From an uncultured Clostridia bacterium (lineage in GTDB: Bacteria; Bacillota; Clostridia; Christensenellales; UBA1242), in the NCBI GenBank assembly GCA_947623775.1, contig CANQHL010000002.1, positions 1 through 52,068 of the forward strand: 52,068 nt of DNA, read 5' to 3'. The notes below the pieces were generated by a model. That model searched no databases. It saw nothing but the letters and a program-made list of their open reading frames with translations, and was not told the DNA's origin. A program made the position numbers and the translations under genes. Positions 37,251-45,714 of this stretch are shown in pieces; within the stretch, counting starts at the first letter, position 1, and every line of letters starts with the position of its first letter.

Positions 37251-39224
37251 TCATAAAACCTGCTCATCCTTGTCTGATTGATTGTTCTGGACATATCCGA
37301 GTTCATTGTCTGGATAATTTTCAGGATGGTCAATTTTATCTAGATAAATTATTTTTTCATCATCAGTTGCCCACAATGAATCAAATGTTGCAAGCAATTC
37401 GGCACCAAGATACCTCTTGATAAACAATCTGACTTGTTTAACCTCGGTCATATCAGCCACTCTAAGTGAGAGCATTAAGGCATATTTTGCATTTGTGTTG
37501 GTTGGAATATCTGATGATGAAACATCATTGTTCATAATATCGTCAATTGTTATAAGTGGCATCTTTGCAAATGAAATGAATGATTTTGCATTTTCTTTTC
37601 CTATTTTATTTGAAATCAATGCTTCTCTTATAACTCCATTGTTATCATAGATGATGTTGGAAAGTTGTTCCCAGCCACGAGGGTCAATTGCAAATTCAGA
37701 CTTTTCTTTATCATATTTTGTATAGAAAACTTTATCTGAATAAGCCGCTACAAATGATGCTACAAGTGGGTGAATTCTTGGTTTTCCGTCAACAACTACA
37801 CTTCCCCATTCGAGCCAATCTTGTAAGTCAAGAGGTAGTTCAATGTGTGCGTTGAATCTTCTGAACAATGGCTCAGGCATAGGTGATGCAACGTCAGATT
37901 CTTTTGTGCTGTTTCCTGCGGCAATAACAACGCAGTTGTCAGGCAATTTGCCATAATTTCCATCTATGGAACGTTCAAGAACAATATGGTATACCAAACT
38001 TTGTTCATATTGACGAACATTGGTTATTTCATCAATAAACAAAACATGATTTCTTTCAGGGTCGTTTGCACAAACTTCCTTTATTCTTCTGTACCAAGTA
38101 GGCTCTATCCAAGAACTTTCCTTTGTTTGTTCGTTATAAGCGGTTTTACCGATAACCTCTTCTGGCAAAATGCCATCACGAAGTTGAATCATAACGCAAT
38201 CTGGGTCTATATCTTTTACACGTCTGCTTTTACCGACACCGCTTCTTCCGTGAAGCATAATGCTTAATTTGTTGTCAATATAAAATCTCAATTGTTCATC
38301 AATTGTCATAGGTCCGTCTTGAACGGAAACTTGAAATTTGTTTCTGTTTTTGGTTGGTGTTCTGCTGCTGTCAACTGAAATGTCAAAGAAGCCGTTTCCG
38401 GCATATTCACCATATCCATTCAAGAAATTTCTTGTTTGAGACAATGAATAATCATTTCCATTTACAGGCAATCCGGTAATTATACCTTCTGCAGGCGTAA
38501 TGTCTATTGGTGTTTTATCAGGAATGCTTGCATATCCTCTTGTGTTGAGGTGATCAAGCGTTTCATTATCGCAATTTATACGCCAAGTGATTGGCTCAAC
38601 TTCAAACCAATAACTCCTATCTTCAACCGCACTTCCGTCCGAAAATCTTGCTACATCGGTGGCTTTTGCTTTTATTTTAACAAATCGTCTTATTCTCCCG
38701 TCCACTTCACCCTCATATTCTTCACAATAAGCAGGGCCCTGTGCATCATCAAAAGTATAAGGATATTTCCTTCCTGTTTTGGTCAATTCGGAATTTGCCA
38801 ACATGGAATCCAACTTGAAAGTGTCGTGATAAATAGATTGTGGCCATACCCAATTTCTGTATATAAGTGTTCTCTCTTGTTTTGAAACTTGATATGGTCC
38901 AAATGGGTAAGCGTTTGAAAATGCAGATGCTTTTAACACAATATGTGGATGTGTGATGTTTGCTACACTTCCACTATTTCCCATTTTTTTCACATCTCGT
39001 ACATTTATTTCAGCAGTCTTTTTTCGGTCAACGGCCGCTCCACATGCAAGAGCAAAATCGGACACAACAATTTCTGGACTGAGGTTTCTTTTTGCAAGAG
39101 AGTCTGTGGTGTCAATAAACGCCTTATCTCTCATTTTTCCGTCACGTCCTTTGTTTTGCGAATTGTCAATTCCAGGTAAGAGTGCACTGTAAATATACTT
39201 ATTTATTTCAACATTATTGCTCAT
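37251..39224 (-). CDS. MoxR-like AAA+ ATPase with a novel N-terminal domain
   Basis: 657 residues. The AAA+ core has Walker A GRSGVGKS (326-333), Walker B LFIDE (394-399, D398 and E399), sensor 1 in VIAAGNS (about 432) and an arginine-finger helix EPLFRRF (about 448). This is the layout of AAA_5/MoxR proteins, which remodel partner proteins and often activate them. The first about 300 residues are unlike MoxR. They contain a strand-rich segment with SYWFEVEPITWRI (about 205-217), a DUF6273-like motif seen in Firmicutes surface proteins. The C-terminal 150 residues are helical. It is the last gene of the 51-37 kb cluster, has its own promoter, and is the only protein there with a recognised activity, so it may be the motor of the system. 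Confidence 0.85.
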   Translation of the reverse strand: MSNNVEINKYIYSALLPGIDNSQNKGRDGKMRDKAFIDTTDSLAKRNLSPEIVVSDFALACGAAVDRKKTAEINVRDVKKMGNSGSVANITHPHIVLKASAFSNAYPFGPYQVSKQERTLIYRNWVWPQSIYHDTFKLDSMLANSELTKTGRKYPYTFDDAQGPAYCEEYEGEVDGRIRRFVKIKAKATDVARFSDGSAVEDRSYWFEVEPITWRINCDNETLDHLNTRGYASIPDKTPIDITPAEGIITGLPVNGNDYSLSQTRNFLNGYGEYAGNGFFDISVDSSRTPTKNRNKFQVSVQDGPMTIDEQLRFYIDNKLSIMLHGRSGVGKSRRVKDIDPDCVMIQLRDGILPEEVIGKTAYNEQTKESSWIEPTWYRRIKEVCANDPERNHVLFIDEITNVRQYEQSLVYHIVLERSIDGNYGKLPDNCVVIAAGNSTKESDVASPMPEPLFRRFNAHIELPLDLQDWLEWGSVVVDGKPRIHPLVASFVAAYSDKVFYTKYDKEKSEFAIDPRGWEQLSNIIYDNNGVIREALISNKIGKENAKSFISFAKMPLITIDDIMNNDVSSSDIPTNTNAKYALMLSLRVADMTEVKQVRLFIKRYLGAELLATFDSLWATDDEKIIYLDKIDHPENYPDNELGYVQNNQSDKDEQVL

Positions 39225-39247
39225 TTTTCCCGTCCTTTTATATTTTT

Positions 39248-39276
39248 ATTATATCATAATAGTCAAATTGCGTCAA
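39248..39276 (-). promoter_or_regulatory. Promoter of the AAA+ gene
   Basis: TTGACG (39276-39271), 17 bases, TATAAT (39253-39248) on the minus strand, 24 bases before the ATG. Confidence 0.85.
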
Positions 39277-39362
39277 GATTGTTTTTGCAATTTATTAATG
39301 TAGACAATCTTTCTTCGACCAACTGCAAACGAACTTATGCAATTTAACAATAGTTTAACTTA

Positions 39363-40034
39363 TCATTCAATATCCAAATAATCTCCGTCACCATAATCCT
39401 GTGGCAAATCTTCTTCGCCTTGCGATTTAACCGCCGAACCATCTTTGCCTTTGCTTAGCATATCAAACTTATAAACCAATGGTCTTTCATTTCTGAATTC
39501 CGGTGCAATCGAACACTCACTTTCAATTTTTTCGGCATTTGCAACATAAGGCTTTACTTTTTCAATACGCTTGTTGACAACATTTAATTTTTGGCATGTA
39601 TCCTCAAACAATTTTTCAAGTGCCTGCAACTGCTCCACTGAAATATCAACAAAAAATTTGTCTATTGCCAAATGCACCATTTCATCATTTGGCACGTCTT
39701 CCACGTTTTTATATTTTGTTTTTAAGTGGTCGTTTGCCTGCACAAGCATATCTCTGAGAAAGGGCAAAGACGCACCCTCGCTGTTTTTGCTTGAATTTAA
39801 TGTTTTTCTTTGCACAACAAATGGAAATTTAACAACTTGTGTTAACACTCTTTTTTCAGCCATCAACCTTGTAAGCAATGTTTTTGGATTGTTTTTCTCA
39901 AAACCCTTTACATTTTCATAAAAGTGTGCAGTGGTGATTTCTTCATAATCATGTCCATAAAGCGTTCTGAATTGTTCCGCTTCCTCTTTTGTTTTAAACA
40001 TTTTATCATGTCCTGAAACACCGTAAATTTTCAT
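39363..40034 (-). CDS. Soluble cluster protein, second family, tagged DYLDIE
   Basis: 223 residues, no signal peptide or membrane helix. The N-terminal strand-helix (KIYGVSGHDKMFKTKEEAEQF) is followed by a helical body. A C-terminal helix pair (FFVDISVEQLQALEKLFEDT) matches the same region of 40048-40710 and 41288-41893, so the three are divergent paralogues. The last residues are a G-D-G-D-Y-L-D-I-E tag preceded by an acidic linker. Ribosome site GGAGGAAAG. It lies 13 bases after the preceding gene. Function unknown. Confidence 0.7.
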   Translation of the reverse strand: MKIYGVSGHDKMFKTKEEAEQFRTLYGHDYEEITTAHFYENVKGFEKNNPKTLLTRLMAEKRVLTQVVKFPFVVQRKTLNSSKNSEGASLPFLRDMLVQANDHLKTKYKNVEDVPNDEMVHLAIDKFFVDISVEQLQALEKLFEDTCQKLNVVNKRIEKVKPYVANAEKIESECSIAPEFRNERPLVYKFDMLSKGKDGSAVKSQGEEDLPQDYGDGDYLDIE

Positions 40035-40047
40035 CTTTCCTCCGCTT

Positions 40048-40710
40048 TTACTCTAAGTCCAAATATCCAGCAAAGTCCTTTGCCTCCGGTGGCATGATGT
40101 CACTGTAATCAATATTATCCAAAACTTTATAATAATGATGAAATTCTCTTTCAACAATTTCATTTAAATCAAATGTGCTGTTTCTATCTATATAATATTT
40201 TTTTATGCTTGCAATTTTTTCATTTATACTGTTTATCATTTTGCAAGATTTCACATAGGCTTTTTTTAAATGTTCAACATCTTCTTTTGAAAATGCAACG
40301 CTGCGTCCATATATTCCCGGATAATAAATCAAGCCGTCCCATCTCAAACCTTTTTCGCTTTTTTCAATTTTGTCCATTGCGAAAATCAAAAATTCATGAA
40401 GTTCGTTAAGCATCGAAATTCTTATCGAGGTGTCAAGTTTGTCTCTTAAAACAGAACTTTCCACAAAATAACAACATTTGGTGTAAAGTTTTTGTTTTGC
40501 ATAAATTAATTGCCTTAAACTTTCTGCCGGTTTTGCCATGTAAACCTCTTTTGTGTCAGAAAAATCAGGGACGTCTACAACAACATCATCTTCCTTTCCA
40601 CTAATCAATTTCCACTCTTCCGCATCTTGATATTTTTCAAAAATCAATGGCATGAGGGATAAATTTCCGCTTTGTTCTCTTCTTGCAATTCCATATTTTG
40701 TGGTTTTCAT
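40048..40710 (-). CDS. Soluble cluster protein, second family, tagged GYLDLE
   Basis: 220 residues, cytosolic. Same layout as the neighbouring 39363 and 41288 proteins: N-terminal strand-helix (LIFEKYQDAEEWKLI), then two helical regions, with GRSVAFSKEDVEHLKKAYVK aligning to their helix pair. It ends DFAGYLDLE. The codons for the tag differ from those of the nine-paralogue array (GGA TAT TTG GAC TTA GAG), so it is not simply a recent DNA copy. Function unknown. Confidence 0.7.
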   Translation of the reverse strand: MKTTKYGIARREQSGNLSLMPLIFEKYQDAEEWKLISGKEDDVVVDVPDFSDTKEVYMAKPAESLRQLIYAKQKLYTKCCYFVESSVLRDKLDTSIRISMLNELHEFLIFAMDKIEKSEKGLRWDGLIYYPGIYGRSVAFSKEDVEHLKKAYVKSCKMINSINEKIASIKKYYIDRNSTFDLNEIVEREFHHYYKVLDNIDYSDIMPPEAKDFAGYLDLE

Positions 40711-40741
40711 TTTATCTCCTTAAATTATGGTGATAATATTT

Positions 40742-41275
40742 TTATGCTTTTTGTATCTCCTGTTCTTCCTTTGTCTTTTGGCGTGAACGAGTTTCTCTCC
40801 ATGCTTTAACATCATCAACACCTGATGCAATCATATAGTTGAGTCCTCTCATCTTATCACTTGCAAAGCCTAAATCCATTACAAGCAGCTCAAGTGCCGC
40901 AGCAACTGAACTTGCAACCATGCCGCATTCCAACGCTACATGGCTGTTTAAGAATTTTTCCATTGCCTCATATTCTTTTAGGTTGTTTCCTTTGGCATAA
41001 TCAACAACAAAATCATTTGAATTTAAATAATCATCGGCGTCTGAGACATCATTGTAAGATATTTCTCCTCTATCCGCTTTATCCTTTAATTCCCGAACAT
41101 AATTTTTTTGATTGTCGTATACCTGCTGAAATTGCGTTGTCTCTTTCACCTGGTCTAAAGCACTTAAATAGTCTTTATTTTGTTGTGAGTACACATATAT
41201 TGTCGTTCCCAGTGCTGCTGGAACAATTGATGCAAGTACAAATCCACCTGCAATTTTCAATAAACCTTTAAACAT
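40742..41275 (-). CDS. Two-helix membrane protein with SHOCT-like motif (most divergent copy)
   Basis: 177 residues. The N-terminal helix (LLKIAGGFVLASIVPAALGTTIYVYS, about 5-30) is followed by a soluble loop of about 80 residues with GEISYNDVSDADDYLN, where the other three copies have G-E-[IL]-[ST]-x-x-E-Y, and a second hydrophobic helix (VALECGMVASSVAAALELLVMDLGF). The end is a charged tail without the Y-S-E-E box of its relatives. It lies between two soluble second-family genes. Confidence 0.7.
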   Translation of the reverse strand: MFKGLLKIAGGFVLASIVPAALGTTIYVYSQQNKDYLSALDQVKETTQFQQVYDNQKNYVRELKDKADRGEISYNDVSDADDYLNSNDFVVDYAKGNNLKEYEAMEKFLNSHVALECGMVASSVAAALELLVMDLGFASDKMRGLNYMIASGVDDVKAWRETRSRQKTKEEQEIQKA

Positions 41276-41287
41276 TTTCTACTCCAA

Positions 41288-41893
41288 TTATTCATTCTCG
41301 CTTTCTTCGACTGGCTCTTCTTTAATTCCATAACGCTCGTTTAATTGTTCAATCTTTTTATCAACTTCTTCAAGAGTTGCTTTCAATTCGTTATATTGTC
41401 TGAATGTGATTGTAGCATAAGGAGATATGCTGCTTGGTTGTTTATAATAAATTTTATCAACAATCACATCTTGTTCGTTAGCCACATCGAGTTGTTTGTT
41501 TTTTATGTTCTCATCTGATTTTTTAATTATTTCTTGCAAAAATTCATAACATACCCTATTGCATTTTAAAACCATTTTTTCATCACCTCTGCGGTTGTTA
41601 TTGAAAACAATGGCATGTTTTAGAGGTATTGAGCCTTTCAACTTCTTTAATTCATTGATATATTTGCAATTTTTCTCATATGGATGGTCCTTGAGAAGTT
41701 GCTCAATTGTATCATAAACTTTAATATTATCAGATTCTACATCTGGAACAATTTTGTATCTGTTCTCAGGCAATGTCAAATATTTGACTCCGCAAAACCT
41801 TGTTTCATCATATGGAGCATATTCCTCTCTGAACTTTTGTGCAACTTTAAATGTGCTGAACGCATAATCTTTTCCTGTTATTTTAAAAATCAT
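41288..41893 (-). CDS. Soluble cluster protein, second family
   Basis: 201 residues. It begins MIFKITGKDYAFSTFKVAQKF, like the opening strand-helix of 39363, and has the same C-terminal helix pair (YATITFRQYNELKATLEEVD). No Y-L-D-L-E tag; it ends in an acidic EEPVEESENE. Ribosome site AAGGGGGAAAT. Located between two SHOCT-like membrane genes. Function unknown. Confidence 0.7.
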   Translation of the reverse strand: MIFKITGKDYAFSTFKVAQKFREEYAPYDETRFCGVKYLTLPENRYKIVPDVESDNIKVYDTIEQLLKDHPYEKNCKYINELKKLKGSIPLKHAIVFNNNRRGDEKMVLKCNRVCYEFLQEIIKKSDENIKNKQLDVANEQDVIVDKIYYKQPSSISPYATITFRQYNELKATLEEVDKKIEQLNERYGIKEEPVEESENE

Positions 41894-41926
41894 ATTTCCC
41901 CCTTTTTCTCCAAAATGGATTTTTTA

Positions 41927-42511
41927 TTAATCTGCTATTTCTTCGGTGTATTCATCAATTGCTCTTTCGCGAGCATCTTGCTGTTTTTTCTCTCGTTTTT
42001 CTGCTGCCAAACGTTTTGCTTCGTCTAAATCCCATTCGCCACTGACTATCAAGTTATCACCGAAGCCGCTACGCCAATTAACCAAAGCGCACACTGCCGC
42101 AAGTGCAAAAGTTGAACCAACTCCAATGGCTGCTTTTACAAGTTGGTCGCGGGTTTTCAATATTCCCTGAAAATTTTCATCATCACTATACATTTGCCTT
42201 GCAATATCTTTTGACAAATTTGATTTGTGAGCTTCACTGTTTATTTCCTTGCTCTGGTCGAAGTACTCACCGTTTGACAATTCGCCCTCTTCAAAAAGCG
42301 TGTCAAGTTGCTGATTTTCCTCAAGTATTCTCTCTTGAACCGCATCTTGAACAAGCTTTGATTCGCGATATTCAACTTCTCTGTTGTCGTTTCCAGCAAT
42401 ACCGAGCAAAACACCTATAAATGCCACTCCGGTGGCAAATGCGGCAGGCACTATACCATGCCCGACAACCAATTTTACTCCGCCTTTAACTTTTTTTAAT
42501 AACGCTTGCAT
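41927..42511 (-). CDS. Two-helix membrane protein with SHOCT-like motif
   Basis: 194 residues. N-terminal helix (KGGVKLVVGHGIVPAAFATGVAFIGVLLGIAG, about 8-40), a charged loop with EEGELSNGEYFDQSKEI (about 71-87, G-E-[IL]-[ST]-x-x-E-Y), a second helix (AAIGVGSTFALAAVCALVN, about 130-150) and a lysine/arginine-rich tail ending DEYTEEIAD. Loop and tails should be cytoplasmic if both helices form a hairpin. First gene of the 42511-39363 unit behind a perfect promoter. Confidence 0.75.
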   Translation of the reverse strand: MQALLKKVKGGVKLVVGHGIVPAAFATGVAFIGVLLGIAGNDNREVEYRESKLVQDAVQERILEENQQLDTLFEEGELSNGEYFDQSKEINSEAHKSNLSKDIARQMYSDDENFQGILKTRDQLVKAAIGVGSTFALAAVCALVNWRSGFGDNLIVSGEWDLDEAKRLAAEKREKKQQDARERAIDEYTEEIAD

Positions 42512-42533
42512 ATGCTCTCCTTCAGATAATATA

Positions 42534-42562
42534 ATTATATATTAAAAACCAGTGTTTGTCAA
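42534..42562 (-). promoter_or_regulatory. Perfect consensus promoter of the 42511-39363 unit
   Basis: TTGACA (42562-42557), 17 bases, TATAAT (42539-42534) on the minus strand, 23 bases before the ATG. Confidence 0.9.
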
Positions 42563-42589
42563 TATTGCATAAAAATAAAATTTAGTAAA

Positions 42590-42613
42590 AAAAAACACCA
42601 TAATGGTGTTTTT
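42590..42613 (-). terminator. Terminator of the 42677 gene
   Basis: AACACCA (42594-42600) pairs with TGGTGTT (42604-42610), with a TAA loop and a run of T on the minus strand. Confidence 0.85.
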
Positions 42614-42676
42614 GCTTGAAGAAATCGTGAACATAGTGACAAAATCAAAAAATAATTTGTACTCACTGATTTTTTA

Positions 42677-43228
42677 TTATTCAATCTCAGGTTGATTTTC
42701 TTGTTGTGCTTCTTGTGCGTTAAGCCATGAAGCTATCAGGCTGCTTTCCCGGTCACCATCTGTAACATATGAAAGACCATATTCGAAAGTTGATGGACTT
42801 ACATCAATTAAATTTGTGAACACTGACAAAGGAAATTCAATATTATTTGGCTTTACTATAACTTTCGCAGGTCGGCCATTTTCTTGAGAAACAAATTTTT
42901 TATTTGCCTCTTTATACTTTACGCACCCTAACATTTTCAATGCTGCGGACAATTGGCGTTGTTCTTTCTCGGTGAAATTAAGATCTTCACACTTCAAAAC
43001 CACAGTAAGAACTTTTTTGCAAAAATGCACTGCTTCTTCCATGGTTGTTTGGCTTGATTTTAAATTTACAGGTACAATTTCAGTCAGTGCGAGCAATGCT
43101 TCCGGAACATGGTGATAAACAAATGCCTCATGTGCGGCTCTTTCTTGACGGAGTCTTTTGATTGTTGCTTGTCCCTCAGGACTTTGCTCCCATTCCCTTC
43201 GCTTTTTATCATAAATATTTTCTTTCAT
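42677..43228 (-). CDS. Soluble cluster protein, singleton
   Basis: 183 residues, unlike either paralogue family. The N-terminus is very charged (KKRREWEQSPEGQATIKRLRQ), the middle helical, and the C-terminus acidic and glutamine-rich, ending QENQPEIE. It is a one-gene unit with a perfect promoter and its own terminator, flanked on both sides by SHOCT-like membrane genes. Function unknown. Confidence 0.7.
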   Translation of the reverse strand: MKENIYDKKRREWEQSPEGQATIKRLRQERAAHEAFVYHHVPEALLALTEIVPVNLKSSQTTMEEAVHFCKKVLTVVLKCEDLNFTEKEQRQLSAALKMLGCVKYKEANKKFVSQENGRPAKVIVKPNNIEFPLSVFTNLIDVSPSTFEYGLSYVTDGDRESSLIASWLNAQEAQQENQPEIE

Positions 43229-43250
43229 ATTTCACCTCTTACTTATAAAT

Positions 43251-43279
43251 ATTATAATGTTATATTTATAAATTGTCAA
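43251..43279 (-). promoter_or_regulatory. Perfect consensus promoter of the 42677 gene
   Basis: TTGACA (43279-43274), 17 bases, TATAAT (43256-43251) on the minus strand, 23 bases before the ATG. Confidence 0.9.
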
Positions 43280-43406
43280 TAAACAACTGAATTTATTTAT
43301 AATATTTCCTGCCAAATAAAATGGCGTGGAAATATTTGAAAAATTTGTAAGATTAAAAACCCAAATTTAGGCTGATGATTTTGCTATGTACATTTCTCGT
43401 AATTAT

Positions 43407-43970
43407 TTATCTCTCTATTTCCTCAGAATACTCTTCGTCTTGTTTTTTCTTGTCCTCTTCTTCTTTTAGCAGATATGAGGTGTCCATTGCGTCAAAAGCG
43501 ATGTCGGCAAATTTTTCTACGTAGCCCGTTAAAAAACCTAAGCCAAGATATGCCAAAGAACCAAAGCCAAGTGCAGATGTCACGATATGCCCCACCATAA
43601 GTTTATCATCTTTTTTTAAGAGAGCATTATATTCTTCATCTTCGGCAAAAACCTCGTCTGCTGTTTTTTTCACAAGTTCATCTCTGTCTTGATTTTCTAG
43701 GTCTTTTTTCATTCTTAAATACTCGCCATCCGTGATTTCGCCATTTGCAAGTTGGTCGTCAAGTTCCGTCATTTCATCGGAAAGTTTATCATCGACAATA
43801 TTTTGAACCACTTCATAATTATAATATTCACCTAAATCGCGTTGAGTGGTTGCGTGTGCACCCAACGTTGCAAAGCCGGCAATTACCCCAACCGGAGTAA
43901 GGGCCATCGGTAAAGTAACAGTTACGCCAAGAACAAGTCCGCCTTCAATCATTTTTATAATTGATTTCAT
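43407..43970 (-). CDS. Two-helix membrane protein with SHOCT-like motif
   Basis: 187 residues. N-terminal helix (MIEGGLVLGVTVTLPMALTPVGVIAGFATLG), loop with NGEITDGEYLRMKKDL (about 74-89, G-E-I-T-x-x-E-Y-x-x-x-K-x-x-L as in SHOCT domains), second helix (GHIVTSALGFGSLAYLGLGFLTG) and an acidic-basic tail ending EEYSEEIER. The loop is near-colinear with those of 41927 and 44515. Last gene of the long 49662-43407 transcript. Confidence 0.75.
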   Translation of the reverse strand: MKSIIKMIEGGLVLGVTVTLPMALTPVGVIAGFATLGAHATTQRDLGEYYNYEVVQNIVDDKLSDEMTELDDQLANGEITDGEYLRMKKDLENQDRDELVKKTADEVFAEDEEYNALLKKDDKLMVGHIVTSALGFGSLAYLGLGFLTGYVEKFADIAFDAMDTSYLLKEEEDKKKQDEEYSEEIER

Positions 43971-43987
43971 TGTAACTCCTTTTAATG

Positions 43988-44491
43988 TTAAACTCTTATC
44001 ATATTTTCCGGCCGTATTTTGCCATCAATCAGCCGTTTTGGAGAAATTATTTTTTGTGCCAATGGAAGATAAGGTTGCATTATAATCACTCTCCCCTCAT
44101 TTTCCGTTTGTGAGGCGGTTTCTGTAAAATATTCTATATTTGCATTTACAAAAACTTTATCCCATACATCATTTATTTGATAAATTTGTTTAAGTTTTTT
44201 TATAAGTGCATCTTTCCTTGGCTCTATATCTGCTGAAACTTCCAGAGTGCCGACCTCATCAATCAAATCTCTGAGTTCTTCATGATTTAATTCATCAGCA
44301 AACAAATACACTTCCCTTTCTTTAAAATCATTTTCTGCCACTTTCTCTTCGCAAAGGATTTTTATTGTTGATTTCGGTATGTTTTCCAATTTGTAAATGT
44401 CGTCACTATCGGCAAAAATATATTTTTCTTTTTTCTCTTTCCCTTGAAAATAGATTATATTAAATTTGTAAACTTTGTCAAGTGTTAACAT
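43988..44491 (-). CDS. Paralogue array member 1 (no tag)
   Basis: 167 residues. It opens with the array signature VYKFNIIYFQGKEKKEKYIFADSDDIYKLENIP and keeps the central helix and the KIISPKRLIDGK-like segment (QKIISPKRLIDGKIRP), but stops at PENMIRV and so lacks the Y-L-D-L-E tag and the linker before it. It is therefore either the ancestral untagged form or a member that lost the tail. Array members share about 165 alignable residues with hydrophobic strands at both ends and an acidic middle, and have no recognised domain. Confidence 0.75.
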   Translation of the reverse strand: MLTLDKVYKFNIIYFQGKEKKEKYIFADSDDIYKLENIPKSTIKILCEEKVAENDFKEREVYLFADELNHEELRDLIDEVGTLEVSADIEPRKDALIKKLKQIYQINDVWDKVFVNANIEYFTETASQTENEGRVIIMQPYLPLAQKIISPKRLIDGKIRPENMIRV

Positions 44492-44514
44492 ATTTTTCTC
44501 CTGTTTTTTACTTG

Positions 44515-45132
44515 TTATTTAACCACTTCTTCAGAATAAGAATCCATCTTTTTTTGATACACTTTAATTTGATGCTCGGTCTGTTTTTGCTTTAACCTTT
44601 TTTCTTTTTCTTCCGCTTCCTCTTCTGCCAACTCTTGCCCTTGACGGCATGCTTTTACACCTGCATTATAAAGCGCATAACCAAGCCCTATTCCAAATGA
44701 TACCATTGTAAAAACTGTTAAGCCGCCACCAATTGTCATCAATGAAATTGCAGCCTTTTTTAATTGCTCGTCTTGTTTTAACATTCCGTTATACTCCTCA
44801 TCAGAGGCGAAAATTTCCGCTACGGTTTTTTGTTCAATTGCGTGCTTATGTAAATTATCATCAAGATTATGTTTTAATTTCTTATATTCGCTTTCTGTGA
44901 TTTCTCCATCGGCAAATTGTTTTTCAAGTTCTTCATTTTCTATTGTAAGAGTGTCTTGCACAATCTCCTGAACCTGCTCATTTTCATAAAATTGTGTATA
45001 TCTATCATCTCTTAATAGATAAGCGCCACCTGTGCCAAGCCCGGCACCTAATCCCATGCAACCCGCTATCATAACACCATACGATGCGGCAAACGCAAGT
45101 CCGCCTTTTATCCTTTTTAAAATTGATTTCAT
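44515..45132 (-). CDS. Two-helix membrane protein with SHOCT-like motif
   Basis: 205 residues, the longest of the four. N-terminal glycine-rich helix (GGLAFAASYGVMIAGCMGLGAGLG, about 10-33), loop with DGEITESEYKKLKHNL (about 74-89), second helix (AAISLMTIGGGLTVFTMVSFGIGLGYALYNAG) and a long lysine/glutamate coiled tail that ends DSYSEEVVK. The Y-S-E-E box is shared with 41927 and 43407. It lies between two array members, with gaps of 21 and 23 bases. Confidence 0.75.
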   Translation of the reverse strand: MKSILKRIKGGLAFAASYGVMIAGCMGLGAGLGTGGAYLLRDDRYTQFYENEQVQEIVQDTLTIENEELEKQFADGEITESEYKKLKHNLDDNLHKHAIEQKTVAEIFASDEEYNGMLKQDEQLKKAAISLMTIGGGLTVFTMVSFGIGLGYALYNAGVKACRQGQELAEEEAEEKEKRLKQKQTEHQIKVYQKKMDSYSEEVVK

Positions 45133-45153
45133 TTTTGCTCCTATTCTTCAAAC

Positions 45154-45672
45154 TTATTCCAAATCTAGATATGCCCCATCATAATTGTTTGCTTTTTCTT
45201 CGGGCGGACAAATTTTTCCATCAATCAATTGTTGCGGCGAAATAACGGTCTGTGCAGAAGAGAAAAATGGCTGTATAATATTTATTCTGCCCGTGTAATC
45301 GGTGAAATAGTCAATGTTTTTATTTACAAAAACCTTGCACCATTTATCGTCGGCATGATATATACGCCTAAGATTTTGTTCTAATGCTTCTCTTTGAGGT
45401 TCTTTGTCTTTTGAAACGGTCAGGCTGCTTACTTCATTAATTAAATCTCTCAACCCCATTTTTGTCAACTCGTCGCCAACTAAATATGCCTTTACTTCCT
45501 CAAACTTTTCCCCATCTTGAGAACTTTTATCGCAAATTATCAGCGTTGTAGTTTTAGGAATACCATTCAACTGAAAAACATCGTCGCTATCGGAAAATAA
45601 AAATTTAGACTTCTTTTCCTCGCCCTCGTAATACACCACCTTAAATCGATAAATACTTCCAAATGTTGCCAT
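45154..45672 (-). CDS. Paralogue array member 2, tagged AYLDLE
   Basis: 172 residues. It has the core pattern SIYRFKVVYYEGEEKKSKFLFSDSDDVFQLNGIPKTTTLI, then KVFVNKNIDYF and QTVISPQQLIDGKICP, and ends NYDGAYLDLE. It lies closest to member 1 in its soluble middle, which fits their pairing with membrane genes rather than with the rest of the array. Ribosome site GGAGGAAAA. Function unknown. Confidence 0.8.
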   Translation of the reverse strand: MATFGSIYRFKVVYYEGEEKKSKFLFSDSDDVFQLNGIPKTTTLIICDKSSQDGEKFEEVKAYLVGDELTKMGLRDLINEVSSLTVSKDKEPQREALEQNLRRIYHADDKWCKVFVNKNIDYFTDYTGRINIIQPFFSSAQTVISPQQLIDGKICPPEEKANNYDGAYLDLE

Positions 45673-45714
45673 TTTTCCTCCTTATTAAGTTGATTTTTCT
45701 AACATTTTTTATTT

